Of a DNA stretch of 64,000 nucleotides, positions 8,782-17,141 are shown piece after piece. The notes under the pieces are model-generated. The model saw nothing but the letters and a program-made list of their open reading frames with translations. It made no database searches and was not told the DNA's origin. Both the position numbers and the translations under genes were made by a program. The first letter of the stretch is position 1. Each line of letters starts with the position of its first letter. This DNA comes from Paraburkholderia panacisoli (lineage in GTDB: Bacteria; Pseudomonadota; Gammaproteobacteria; Burkholderiales; Burkholderiaceae). Location of the stretch: NCBI RefSeq assembly GCF_008369935.1, contig NZ_VTUZ01000007.1:186001-250000 (forward strand), written 5' to 3'.

Positions 8782-8992
8782 CGCCCGTTGGTCAGTGGTT
8801 CGGCCCGGTGCCGCCGGGCAATCAACGCGCACAGCGGAAATCCTCGTAAGCCACCATCCTCTTTCACGTTTCATCCCGATTCGAAGGCCGTCAGCGGCGC
8901 AATCCATCCATTCGCCGTCTGAGCGAAAGTCGCCTCTCTCCTACGCCCTAAGCCCACGTCAACGTGCGGCCATCCGCCCGTTCCGGCACTTC

Positions 8993-9007
8993 ATGCCGTC
9001 AAGGTAT
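8993..9007 (+). promoter_or_regulatory. CatR/BenM-type operator before catB
   Basis: ATGC-CGTCAAG-GTAT matches the CatR/BenM consensus ATAC-N7-GTAT with one mismatch. A possible -35 TTGGAC (9028-9033) and -10 TAAGAT (9053-9058), with a long 19-bp spacer, give a start near 9065. The box is then centred at about -65, the standard LysR recognition position. The rest of 8782-9094 shows no gene. Confidence 0.55.
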
Positions 9008-9094
9008 GGAAGTAGTCTGAATGAGTGTTGGACTGCCTCGCCGGTTTGTTTCTAAGATGAGCGCTCCCGGTATAGCAGTTCAGGAGGGCAAGGA

Positions 9095-10252
9095 ATGACA
9101 GCAGCACCCGTGAAGATCGAAAGCGTGGAGACGATTCTCGTCGACGTACCGACGATCCGTCCGCACCGGCTCTCGGTCGCAACGATGAACTGCCAGACAC
9201 TCGTGCTGGTGCGCGTGCGTTGCGCGGACGGCGTGGTCGGCGTGGGCGAGGGCACCACCATCGGCGGGCTCGCGTATGGCGAGGAAAGCCCGGAAAGTAT
9301 CAAGGTCAACATCGACACCTATTTCGCGCCCTTGCTCAAAGGTATGGACGCGACCCGTCCGGGCGCCGCGATGGCGAAACTGCGCGAGCTGTTTCAAGGC
9401 AACCGGTTCGCGAAATCAGCACTTGAAACCGCGTTGTTCGATGCGCAGGCGCAGCGCGTCGGCGTGCCGTTATCGGAGCTGTTCGGCGGGCGTGTGCGCG
9501 AGTCGGTGGACGTGGCGTGGACGCTCGCGAGCGGCGATACGAAGCGCGATATCGACGAAGCGGAACGTGTGTACGAGGCCAGGCGCCATCGCGTGTTCAA
9601 GCTGAAGATCGGTTCGCGCGCAGTGGCCGACGACGTCGCGCATGTGGTGGCGATCAGCAAAGCAGTGGAAGGATACGGCGAGGTGCGGGTCGACGTGAAC
9701 CAGGCCTGGACCGAATCGGAAGCGATCTCGGCCGGCCGCCGTTTCGCCGATGCCGGCGTCACGCTGATCGAGCAGCCGATCGCCGCGCAGAACCGCGCGG
9801 GTCTGAAACGCCTGACCGAGCTGGCGGACGTGCCGATCATGGCCGACGAGGCGCTGCACGGCCCGGCGGACGCGTTCGCGATTGCCAGCGCGCGCGGCGC
9901 CGATGTGTTCGCGGTGAAGATCGCGCAATCGGGCGGCCTGAGCGGCGCAGCGCAAGTGGCGGCGATCGCGTCGGCCGCGAACATCGATCTGTACGGCGGC
10001 ACCATGCTCGAAGGCGCGGTGGGCACGATCGCGTCGGCGCAACTCTTCAGCACCTTCGGCGAATTGAAGTGGGGTACTGAACTGTTCGGCCCCTTGCTGT
10101 TGACCGAAGAAATCCTCACCGAGCCGCTGCGCTACGAAAACTTTGCACTGCATCTGCCGCAAGGTCCGGGCCTTGGCATCACGCTCGACTGGGACAAGAT
10201 CGACCGCCTGCGACGCGATACGCGCAAAGGCGCAAGCGTCGCCGCGATTTGA
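9095..10252 (+). CDS. catB: muconate cycloisomerase
   Basis: A 385-residue enolase-superfamily enzyme that converts cis,cis-muconate to (+)-muconolactone in the beta-ketoadipate pathway. The active-site pattern is complete: K169-x-K171 (VFKLKIG), metal ligands D200 (VDVNQAW), E226 and D251 (IMADE), and the opposite lysine K275 (FAVKIAQSGGL). Length and positions match muconate cycloisomerases. ATG 9095 has AGGAGG 8 bases upstream. It is the first gene of catBAC. A chloromuconate enzyme would look similar, but the partner genes here are of the plain catechol type. Confidence 0.95.
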   Translation: MTAAPVKIESVETILVDVPTIRPHRLSVATMNCQTLVLVRVRCADGVVGVGEGTTIGGLAYGEESPESIKVNIDTYFAPLLKGMDATRPGAAMAKLRELFQGNRFAKSALETALFDAQAQRVGVPLSELFGGRVRESVDVAWTLASGDTKRDIDEAERVYEARRHRVFKLKIGSRAVADDVAHVVAISKAVEGYGEVRVDVNQAWTESEAISAGRRFADAGVTLIEQPIAAQNRAGLKRLTELADVPIMADEALHGPADAFAIASARGADVFAVKIAQSGGLSGAAQVAAIASAANIDLYGGTMLEGAVGTIASAQLFSTFGELKWGTELFGPLLLTEEILTEPLRYENFALHLPQGPGLGITLDWDKIDRLRRDTRKGASVAAI

Positions 10253-10326
10253 AGGTTCGTTGTCTGAAGACTCATTCACTGGCTTACCCGTCAGCCATCC
10301 AAAAGATCAAACGAAGGAGATACCCC

Positions 10327-11235
10327 ATGAACAAGCAAGCTATCGACACGCTGTTGCAGAAGATCAACGACAGCGCCACCAGCGAAGGCAATCCGCGCAC
10401 CAAGCAGATCGTCAACCGGATCGTGCAGGATCTGTTCTATACGATCGAAGACCTCGACGTGCAGCCCGCCGAATTCTGGACCGCGCTGAACTATCTCGGC
10501 GAAGCCGGCAAGAGCGGCGAACTGGGCCTGCTGGCCGCGGGTCTCGGCTTCGAGCATTTTCTCGATCTGCGTATGGACGAAGCGGAAGCGAAGGCCGGCA
10601 TTGAAGGCGGCACGCCGCGCACGATCGAAGGGCCGTTGTACGTGGCAGGTGCGCCGGAGTCCGTCGGCCATGCGCGGCTCGATGACGGCACCGACCCCGG
10701 CCAGACGCTGGTGATGCGCGGTCGCGTGTTCGGCGAAAACGGCAAGCCGTTGGCGAATGCGCTGGTCGAAGTGTGGCACGCGAACCACCTCGGCAACTAC
10801 TCGTACTTCGACAAGTCGCAACCGGCGTTCAATCTGCGCCGCTCGATCCGCACCGATGCCGAAGGCCAATACAGCTTCCGCAGCGTCGTGCCGGTCGGCT
10901 ATAGCGTGCCGCCGCAAGGACAGACGCAACTGCTGCTCGATCAGCTCGGCCGTCATGGACATCGTCCGGCGCACATCCACTTCTTCGTTTCCGCACCGGG
11001 CTGCCGCAAGCTGACGACGCAGATCAACATCGACGGCGATCCGTATCTGTGGGACGACTTCGCGTTCGCCACGCGCGATGGTCTCGTGCCGGCCGTCAAG
11101 CAGGCGGAAGGCGCCGAAGGCAAGCCATACGGCGTGGAAGGCCAGTTCGCGCTGATCGACTTCGACTTCACGTTGTTCGACGACCGCGACAATCTGCCGG
11201 GCGCCGAAGTGGAGCGTCTACGCGCCGAAGCCTGA
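10327..11235 (+). CDS. catA: catechol 1,2-dioxygenase
   Basis: A 302-residue intradiol dioxygenase that opens catechol to cis,cis-muconate. Fe(III) ligands are visible: Y158 (GNYSYFD), Y192 (VGYSVP), H216 and H218 (RPAHIHFF). An N-terminal helical dimer domain covers about residues 1-100, followed by the beta-sandwich catalytic domain. The start ATG has AAGGAGA 6-8 bases upstream. It lies 74 bp after catB and 169 bp before catC. Confidence 0.96.
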   Translation: MNKQAIDTLLQKINDSATSEGNPRTKQIVNRIVQDLFYTIEDLDVQPAEFWTALNYLGEAGKSGELGLLAAGLGFEHFLDLRMDEAEAKAGIEGGTPRTIEGPLYVAGAPESVGHARLDDGTDPGQTLVMRGRVFGENGKPLANALVEVWHANHLGNYSYFDKSQPAFNLRRSIRTDAEGQYSFRSVVPVGYSVPPQGQTQLLLDQLGRHGHRPAHIHFFVSAPGCRKLTTQINIDGDPYLWDDFAFATRDGLVPAVKQAEGAEGKPYGVEGQFALIDFDFTLFDDRDNLPGAEVERLRAEA

Positions 11236-11404
11236 TGTCTGGGACGCGATGAGCGAAGACGCCTGAACGTCCCGCAGGAATCTGTCGACCCTGGTTTGCG
11301 CGGCGTCTGGTTTGCCGCTCAGCCGGGGTCTTTGTTTACCAATTACCGATTTCCGATCACGTATCGATCACGTCGATCACATTAATCACAAGAGGAGTGC
11401 AAGC

Positions 11405-11695
11405 ATGCTGTTTCACGTCGAAATGACCGTCAATCTGCCGAACGACATGGACGCCGAGCGCGCCGCGCGCCTGAAGGCCGATGAGAAGGCAATGTCGCAA
11501 AAGCTGCAGCAGGAAGGCGTCTGGCGGCACTTGTGGCGCATCGCAGGACGCTACGCGAACATCAGCGTGTTCGATGTAGAGAGCCCCGCGCATCTGCACG
11601 ACGTGCTGAGCCAGTTGCCGCTGTTTCCGTATATGGAGGTCGAGGTGCGTGCGCTGTGCCGGCATGCATCGTCGATTCGCGACGACGACCGCTGA
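11405..11695 (+). CDS. catC: muconolactone delta-isomerase
   Basis: A 96-residue enzyme that isomerises muconolactone to beta-ketoadipate enol-lactone. The start MLFHVEMTVNLP and the ending block PLFPYMEVEVRALCRH are characteristic of CatC, which forms a decamer. ATG 11405 has a GAGGAG site. It is the last gene of catBAC; no catD is present in the window, so the enol-lactone hydrolase must be encoded elsewhere. Confidence 0.95.
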   Translation: MLFHVEMTVNLPNDMDAERAARLKADEKAMSQKLQQEGVWRHLWRIAGRYANISVFDVESPAHLHDVLSQLPLFPYMEVEVRALCRHASSIRDDDR

Positions 11696-11707
11696 AAACA
11701 CGAACGC

Positions 11708-11734
11708 AAAAAAGGTGCCGCGAGCGCGGCACCT
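11708..11734 (-). terminator. intrinsic terminator between catC and the reductase gene
   Basis: AGGTGCCGC-gagc-GCGGCACCT forms a perfect 9-bp stem (11713-11734). An A-run at 11708-11713 becomes a U-run on the minus strand. It therefore terminates the reductase transcript best, and may also stop catBAC read-through from the other side. Confidence 0.75.
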
Positions 11735-11805
11735 GTGCTGCTGGATGAAACTGTGATTGCGTCAAGCCAATGCGCGGCCCAACGCGGCGCATCAAAAGTC
11801 ATCGA

Positions 11806-12783
11806 TCAAAGATCCAGCACCAGCTCCGGCGACGTCGCGCGCGACACGCAGCAGCAGATCACCTTGCCGCTCGCGCGTTCCGCTTTGCTCAGACAGTGAT
11901 CGCGATGCTCGGGCGTGCCGCTCACCACGTCGATCATGCAGGTCCCGCAGACGCCTTCCCCGCACGATGTGTCCACTTCGATGCCGATCGACGCCAACGC
12001 GGCGACGATGCTCGTGTTCTTATCCACGCGCACGGTGGCGCCGCTGCTGGCGATTCGCACGTCGAATGCGTCGAGCGCGGCCGATGCGCCGCTGACAGAG
12101 GAAGCCGGCTCGGCCGCGAAACGTTCGAGGTGAATCGCCTCGGGCGCGACGCGCGTTTCGCCGAGCGCCACCATCCGCTCCATGAAAGGCGCGGGGCCGC
12201 AAGTGTAGACATGCGTGCCGTCGTGCGCGTCGGCCAGACAAGCGCCGAGCACCGTATCGAGCTGCTCGCGCGCGATGCCGAAGTGAAACTTCACGTGATC
12301 GCTGAACGGCGCGCGTGACAGCAGCGACATAAACGCGGCATGCTCCGCGCTGCGCGCGAAATAGTGCAGGACGAAGGGCTGTTTCTGCTTGAGCAGCCGG
12401 TACGCCATGCTCAACAGCGGCGTCACGCCGATGCCGGCGGCCACCAGAATGTGTTCGCTTGCGCCGGGCGCGAGCTGGAACAGATTGCGCGGCGCGCCGA
12501 TCGTCAGTTCGCTGCCGACCTTGACCTCGTCATGCAGCGAGCGCGAGCCGCCGCGCGAGGCGGCTTCGCGCTTCACCGCGAACAGATGCGCATGACGCTG
12601 ATCGGGGTCGCCGCACAGTGAATACTGCCGAGTGAAACCGGAAGGGCCGGTGACGTCGATGTGGGCGCCGGGTTCGTAGTGGTCGAACGGTTGACCGTCC
12701 AGACGCGAGACGCTGAACGAGCGCACGCCATGCGCTTCGTCGCGCACGCTGTCCACGCGCACGTTGAGAGTGGTTCTTTCCAT
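11806..12783 (-). CDS. oxygenase reductase, FNR-type with C-terminal [2Fe-2S] (VanB-like)
   Basis: A 325-residue flavin-dependent reductase: FMN/FAD-binding barrel (RQYSLCGDP, about residues 50-60), NADH domain (ILVAAGIGVTPLLSMAYRLL), and a plant-type ferredoxin domain at the C-terminus (CGEGVCGTC plus a distal Cys in HRDHCLS). This order is that of the phthalate dioxygenase reductase/VanB group, which feeds two-component Rieske oxygenases. No VanA-like partner is adjacent. The Rieske gene at the window start is 11 kb away and would more often use an N-terminal-ferredoxin reductase, so the partner is unknown. It is convergent with catBAC. Confidence 0.88.
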   Translation of the reverse strand: MERTTLNVRVDSVRDEAHGVRSFSVSRLDGQPFDHYEPGAHIDVTGPSGFTRQYSLCGDPDQRHAHLFAVKREAASRGGSRSLHDEVKVGSELTIGAPRNLFQLAPGASEHILVAAGIGVTPLLSMAYRLLKQKQPFVLHYFARSAEHAAFMSLLSRAPFSDHVKFHFGIAREQLDTVLGACLADAHDGTHVYTCGPAPFMERMVALGETRVAPEAIHLERFAAEPASSVSGASAALDAFDVRIASSGATVRVDKNTSIVAALASIGIEVDTSCGEGVCGTCMIDVVSGTPEHRDHCLSKAERASGKVICCCVSRATSPELVLDL

Positions 12784-12974
12784 GATCTTGCCGACAAAAA
12801 GGAGCACTGCGCGAAGCAGAGCGGGGCGGCGCATGCGGGGGAGTCGCGTGCACTCTTGCAGCAAGAATAAGAACTCCCGTCAGATCGGGCAAATTGATTA
12901 AAAATGGCCTGATGGATAAACCAGATTGATATCTGACGAACTAAGCCGTCTCAGGCGCGGCTTCCCACCGCCCG

Positions 12975-13859
12975 CTAGATCCCCGCCAGATGCCGAACCA
13001 GCGCCTTTTCCGGCCTCGGCATCGCGTTCAGGTCGCGCATGCAGACGAGCAACCGGCGCGACGCCCAGCTGTCGGTCAGCTCGATCGTGCGGATGCCCGG
13101 CGTGCCGCGATAGCGCTTCGCCGCCGTGGCCGGCACGATGCCGATGCCGGCGCCTTGTTCGACCATGCAGCAGATGCCGTCGAACGTGCGCATGTGCGCG
13201 CGAAATCCGAGCGGCTGGCCGGCCAGCAGCGCGCGCTCACCCAGGTACGCCTGCAGCGCGCTATCCGCGCTCAGGCCGATGAAATCGCGCTGCGCCACGT
13301 CCGCGAGACTGGCGCGCCGGCGCGTGGCGAGCGCATCGTCGCGGCTCGTGATCAGCACCAGCTTGTCGACGGCGAAGGGCAGTGTGTGCAGTGCGCCGCG
13401 CTCGACCGCGTCGGAAATGATGCCGATCTCCGCCGCGCCGGTCAGCACCGCCTTGACCGTCTCGCTGCTCTGACGTTCTTTCAGATCGATCTGCACGTTC
13501 GGGTGATCGCGCAAAAACTGGCCGATCGCCGACGGCAGAAACTCGGTGATCGCGGCGGTGTTGGTCCATAGGCGAATGCAGGCTTTGCGTCCTTCCTGAT
13601 GCTCGCCCAGTTCGCCCTGCATTCTTTCGATCTGTCCGAGCACGAGTCGCGCATGATGCGCGAGCGTATCGCCTGCTGGGGTGGACTCGACGCCTCGGCG
13701 GCCGCGTTCGAGCAGCGGCATCCCCAAGGCGTCCTCCATGCCGCGCAGCCGCGCGCTGGCCGAAGGCAATGACATGTTCGCGCGTGCCGCGCCGTGGGTG
13801 ATGCTGCCGGTGTCGAGCACATGCAGAAAGAGCCGGAGATCGATCAGGTCGAAGCGCAT
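12975..13859 (-). CDS. LysR-family regulator, divergent from TauE/SafE gene
   Basis: A 294-residue LysR protein with an N-terminal HTH (HVLDTGSITHGAARANMSLPSASARL is split over two helices, roughly residues 13-40) and a typical effector domain ending VPATAAKRYRG. It is divergent from the TauE/SafE exporter with a 123-bp gap holding a LysR-like dyad, so it probably controls that exporter. The effector is unknown. Confidence 0.88.
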   Translation of the reverse strand: MRFDLIDLRLFLHVLDTGSITHGAARANMSLPSASARLRGMEDALGMPLLERGRRGVESTPAGDTLAHHARLVLGQIERMQGELGEHQEGRKACIRLWTNTAAITEFLPSAIGQFLRDHPNVQIDLKERQSSETVKAVLTGAAEIGIISDAVERGALHTLPFAVDKLVLITSRDDALATRRRASLADVAQRDFIGLSADSALQAYLGERALLAGQPLGFRAHMRTFDGICCMVEQGAGIGIVPATAAKRYRGTPGIRTIELTDSWASRRLLVCMRDLNAMPRPEKALVRHLAGI

Positions 13860-13885
13860 GAAAGAGAGTTTGGGTGGGTTTCAGC

Positions 13886-13902
13886 CTTAGCCGCAGCCTA
13901 AG
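13886..13902. promoter_or_regulatory. LysR-type dyad between LysR and TauE/SafE genes
   Basis: CTTAG-N7-CTAAG is a 5-bp dyad that contains a T-N11-A core. It lies 27 bp before the LysR start. Its location in the divergent gap supports a LysR operator; the short arms limit confidence. Confidence 0.4.
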
Positions 13903-13982
13903 TCACGGTACGTATCTTACGCATTGTGGACTGCATGGCGGCGATTGAAAATCGCGGACATCAGTTCAACAAGACTCTTCCG

Positions 13983-14744
13983 ATGATCTCTTCGTTTGCG
14001 AATTCGTTTGCGATGCATGCCGGCGTGGTCGCCGCGACTTTCGTGGTGGCCGGCTTCGTCAAGGGCGTGACCGGCATGGGTCTGCCGACCGTCGCGATGG
14101 GCGTGCTCGGCACGCTGATGCTGCCGGCGCAGGCAGCCGCATTGCTGCTGCTGCCGTCGTTCGTCACGAACGTGTGGCAACTGTTCGCCGGTCCGAGCGT
14201 CGGCGCGCTCCTCAAGCGTTTGTGGCCGATGATGGTGGGCATCGTCGGCGGCACGCTTGCCGCGGCATCGTTCATTGCAGGGGCGGGCGGCGCTTGGGCG
14301 GTGGTCGGGCTCGGCGTCGCGCTGGCCCTCTACGCGGTGGCCGGTTTGCTGGCGTGGCGCTGTGCGGTGCCGGCGCGGCACGAGCGCTGGCTGTCGCCGG
14401 CCATCGGCGCGCTCACCGGCGTGGTCACGGGCGGCACCGGCGTGTTCGTCGTGCCGGCGGTCCCTTATCTTCAGGGGCTCGCGTTGAAGAAAGAGGACCT
14501 GGTGCAGGCGCTCGGGCTGTCGTTCACCGTGTCCACGATCGCGCTCGCAATCGGTCTCGCGAGAGAGCATGCGTTCGCCGCCGACGATCTCGGTGTGTCG
14601 CTTGCCGCAGTGGTGCCGGCGCTGATCGGCATGTGGATCGGGCAGCGCGTGCGCGGACGCATCAGCGCGGAGAGCTTTCGCCGCTGGTTTTTTATCTGTC
14701 TGCTCGGGCTCGGTATTCAATTGATGGCGCGCGCGTTCGTCTAA
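13983..14744 (+). CDS. TauE/SafE-family membrane exporter
   Basis: A 253-residue membrane protein with 7-8 hydrophobic segments. It has the family hallmarks AGFVKGVTGMGLPTVAM near residue 20 and a repeated half motif GALTGVVTGGTGVFVVPAV in the second half. The family exports sulfite, sulfoacetate or other organosulfur anions, or takes up similar anions. Upstream in-frame starts exist at 13926 (GTG) and 13935; 13983 gives the usual family length and puts the first membrane segment near the start. The end of the gene is tandemly duplicated just after the stop (14729-14790). Confidence 0.85.
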   Translation: MISSFANSFAMHAGVVAATFVVAGFVKGVTGMGLPTVAMGVLGTLMLPAQAAALLLLPSFVTNVWQLFAGPSVGALLKRLWPMMVGIVGGTLAAASFIAGAGGAWAVVGLGVALALYAVAGLLAWRCAVPARHERWLSPAIGALTGVVTGGTGVFVVPAVPYLQGLALKKEDLVQALGLSFTVSTIALAIGLAREHAFAADDLGVSLAAVVPALIGMWIGQRVRGRISAESFRRWFFICLLGLGIQLMARAFV

Positions 14745-14790
14745 TTGGAATGTGATGGCCCGCACGTTCGTTTAATCGGAATGTGATGGC
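14729..14790. repeat. imperfect 31-bp tandem duplication at the tauE/safE stop
   Basis: The last codons, stop and following bases (CGTTCGTCTAATTGGAATG context) recur directly as a second copy with CGTTCGTTTAATCGGAATG. The two copies differ at only a few positions, which suggests a recent tandem duplication. Confidence 0.75.
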
Positions 14791-14813
14791 AGCGAGCAAA
14801 GGAGGACGGCATC

Positions 14814-14900
14814 GTGTGGCACGTCATTCTGGATACCCTTGGTGCGCTGGCGGTGCTGGCGAGCGTGGCCGCGCAGATTGCGCTGCTGTGTAAGCGTTGA
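14814..14900 (+). CDS. candidate small membrane protein, 28 residues
   Basis: A GTG start is preceded at ideal distance by AAAGGAGG (14798-14805). The product is 28 residues: MWHVILDTLGALAVLASVAA followed by QIALLCKR. One hydrophobic helix is flanked by a short N-terminal segment and a basic C-terminal KR, as in many bacterial small membrane proteins. No family is recognised. The strong ribosome-binding site is the main support. It lies alone between the exporter gene and the SDR gene, so its operon is unclear. Confidence 0.45.
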   Translation: MWHVILDTLGALAVLASVAAQIALLCKR

Positions 14901-15004
14901 ATTCACAAGCGGCGTCCGTCTGGTTGCACGAGGCTGCCAACCGTCTCGCGCGCGCGGGCCTGCGTTTGCGCCCGCGTTTGAAGGCGCCTGCATAACGCAC
15001 CGCG

Positions 15005-15061
15005 TCGTCCCATTCGCGATTGTTCGTCCCATTCGCGATTGTTCGTCCCATTCGCGATTGT
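15005..15061. repeat. three perfect 19-bp direct repeats
   Basis: TCGTCCCATTCGCGATTGT occurs three times without spacing (15005, 15024, 15043). A degraded fourth start, TTGTCTCA, follows. Each unit contains a TCGCGA palindrome. The array lies 165 bp upstream of the SDR start and could be a regulatory array or simply slippage. Confidence 0.9.
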
Positions 15062-15227
15062 TTGTCTCACCCGACGTATCTATTCGCCTTCAGCCGCTTT
15101 ATCCGCACGGCTGAGATGCTTACATTGTGTCCAGTGACAGCGCCACTGCCTTTCCGGCTTCATCGACGCGGCCCCGCGAATCTCCGCGACAACGCGTCGG
15201 CGCGAAAACCATTTAAAGGACATGATC

Positions 15228-15974
15228 ATGAGCAAGCTCACAGGTAAGGTTGCGGTTGTAACCGGCGGATCGAAAGGGATCGGCGCGGCCATTGCGAAAG
15301 CATTGGCGGCACAGGGTGCGTCGGTGGTGGTGAACTACGCGTCGAGCAAGGCGGGCGCGGACAGCGTGGTCGACGCGATCACCCGCGCGGGCGGCAAGGC
15401 CGTGGCGGTGGCGGGCGACGTCGCGAAGGCAGCGGACGCGCAAGGCATCATCGATACGGCGGTCGAAACCTATGGCCGCCTCGATATTCTCGTCAACAAC
15501 TCGGGCGTGTATGAATTCGCGCCGATCGAAGAGATCACCGAAGAGCATTTCCACAAGCACTTCAATGTGAACGTGCTAGGTCTGCTGCTGACCACGCAGG
15601 CAGCGGTCAAGCATCTCGGAGAAGGCGGCAGCATCGTCAACGTCAGTTCGGTGGTGAGCCGCATCACGCCGCCGGGCAGTTCGGTCTATACGGCGACCAA
15701 AAGCGCGGTGGACGGCATCACGGGCGTGCTCGCGAAGGAGCTCGGGCCGCGCAAGATTCGCGTGAATTCCGTGAATCCGGGCATGGTCGCGACCGAAGGC
15801 ACGCATAGCGCAGGCATCATCGGTTCGGATTTCGAAACGTGGGCGGTCAGCACGACGCCGCTCGGACGCGTCGGCCAGCCTGACGATATCGCGGATGTGG
15901 TCGTGTTCCTCGCCTCCGACGACTCGCGCTGGATGACCGGCGAGAGCCTGATTGCCAGCGGCGGATCGCGTTGA
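15228..15974 (+). CDS. SDR-family NAD(P)-dependent oxidoreductase
   Basis: A 248-residue classical short-chain dehydrogenase. The cofactor loop is TGGSKGIGAAIA (TGxxxGxG), followed by NNSG, the catalytic serine in VNVSSVVS, and Y-x3-K in YTATKSA. It ends with an SGGSR-like tail, as in FabG-like enzymes. AAAGGA at 15215-15220 suits ATG 15228 better than ATG 15222. The substrate is unknown. It is a single gene followed by a strong terminator at 16096. Confidence 0.9.
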   Translation: MSKLTGKVAVVTGGSKGIGAAIAKALAAQGASVVVNYASSKAGADSVVDAITRAGGKAVAVAGDVAKAADAQGIIDTAVETYGRLDILVNNSGVYEFAPIEEITEEHFHKHFNVNVLGLLLTTQAAVKHLGEGGSIVNVSSVVSRITPPGSSVYTATKSAVDGITGVLAKELGPRKIRVNSVNPGMVATEGTHSAGIIGSDFETWAVSTTPLGRVGQPDDIADVVVFLASDDSRWMTGESLIASGGSR

Positions 15975-16095
15975 GCGAAGTGGTGTGATTCCACGTGAGC
16001 GCGAGCGGTCCGGCGATGCGGTAGCTGGCCGTACCGCCCGGCTTGCAACGCAATCCATGCAAGCAGCGCAAACCGCACGAGCAAAGAAGTGAAGT

Positions 16096-16136
16096 AAGCC
16101 GCCCCGCAGGCTCCGCCAGCGCCTGCGGGGCGGCTT
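16096..16136. terminator. strong bidirectional intrinsic terminator
   Basis: GCCGCCCCGCAGGC and GCCTGCGGGGCGGC form a perfect 14-bp stem, extended by AA/TT, with a 9-nt loop. TTGTGTTTCT follows on the plus strand. It separates the SDR gene from the convergent LysR gene, which ends at 16143. Confidence 0.85.
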
Positions 16137-16142
16137 GTGTTT

Positions 16143-17024
16143 CTATCCGGCAGCCACCGTAACGGGCCCCGGCAACTGCACCGCAAACAACGCATCCAGC
16201 AGATTCGATCCCGGCCGCTCGGCGAGCCGCGTCAGCGATTCGATCATCTGCACCTGGCAATCCTGCAGCGGAATCATCCTGATGCGCCGCGACTCGTTGA
16301 ACTCGGCGCGCGCGATCACACCCACCCCCATGCCTTGCGCGACCGCTTCTTCGAGCGCCTCGCGCCCGTCCACGTACATCACCGGTTCCACCTGCAGCGA
16401 CTCGCGCACCAGTTCGATTTCGAGCAACTGCTGCGTGACGGATTGCGACTCGCGGAAAATCATCGGCTGCCTGACCAGCTCCGCGTAGCTCAGCTTGCGT
16501 TTCTTCGCGACCGGATGGCTGGCCGGCACCATCGCCACCAGCGGATCGCGCCGCAACACGCGCGACACCAGCCGGCTGTGCACTTGCGGCGCGGCGGTGA
16601 TGGCCACGTCCACTGCGCTCGACAGCACGCGCTGCATGCAGTCCGCGGCGTTGGCGATCGACAGCGTCACGACGATCCCCGGATGCAGCTTGCGAAACGC
16701 GCCGATCAGCGCGACTGCCAGATCGGGCGCGTCCGCGGCGAGCGACAGCGAGCCGGTCTCGAGCCCGCCCGCCGACTCCAGCAGTTGCCGCGCGTCGCGC
16801 TCGCAACTGAGCATGTGCCGCGTCACACTAAAGAGGCGCAAGCCCAGCTCGGTGGTCGTGACGCCGCGCGGCCCGCGCTCGAACAGCTTGACGCCGTAGT
16901 CCTGCTCCAACCGCCGCACATGATCCGACACCGCCGGCTGCGTCAGCGACAGCGCCTGAGCCGCTTTGGAAAACCCGCCGTGTTCCGCGACCGCATGAAA
17001 CGCCCGCAATTGCGCGTATTGCAC
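16143..17024 (-). CDS. LysR-family regulator of the phnWX pair
   Basis: A 293-residue LysR protein (MQYAQLRAFHAVAEHGGFSK, with HTH ALSLTQPAVSDHVRRLEQ). It is divergent from phnW with a 117-bp gap. LysR regulators in this position are known to control 2-aminoethylphosphonate genes independently of phosphate, so the same role is likely here. The gap holds ATCGG (17056-17060) and CCGAT (17081-17085), and the tighter ATCGAT-TAT-ATTGAT, as candidate operators. Confidence 0.88.
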   Translation of the reverse strand: MQYAQLRAFHAVAEHGGFSKAAQALSLTQPAVSDHVRRLEQDYGVKLFERGPRGVTTTELGLRLFSVTRHMLSCERDARQLLESAGGLETGSLSLAADAPDLAVALIGAFRKLHPGIVVTLSIANAADCMQRVLSSAVDVAITAAPQVHSRLVSRVLRRDPLVAMVPASHPVAKKRKLSYAELVRQPMIFRESQSVTQQLLEIELVRESLQVEPVMYVDGREALEEAVAQGMGVGVIARAEFNESRRIRMIPLQDCQVQMIESLTRLAERPGSNLLDALFAVQLPGPVTVAAG

Positions 17025-17055
17025 GTGTGCCTCGTCACGAATAAGTTTTTACGAT

Positions 17056-17085
17056 ATCGGCATCGATTATATTGATTTTACCGAT
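17056..17085. promoter_or_regulatory. candidate LysR operator between LysR and phnW
   Basis: ATCGG and CCGAT flank a 20-bp AT-rich spacer that itself contains ATCGAT-TAT-ATTGAT. The region sits about 60-85 bp upstream of phnW, which suits LysR-type activation. Confidence 0.4.
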
Positions 17086-17141
17086 GGACGTGCTTTCTGT
17101 ACTGTGTCACGCATCGACATTGCGAGATCGGAGTTTCGAAC

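Noticed and set aside
15005..15061. CRISPR array from the triple repeat
   Set aside because: The copies are directly adjacent with no spacers.
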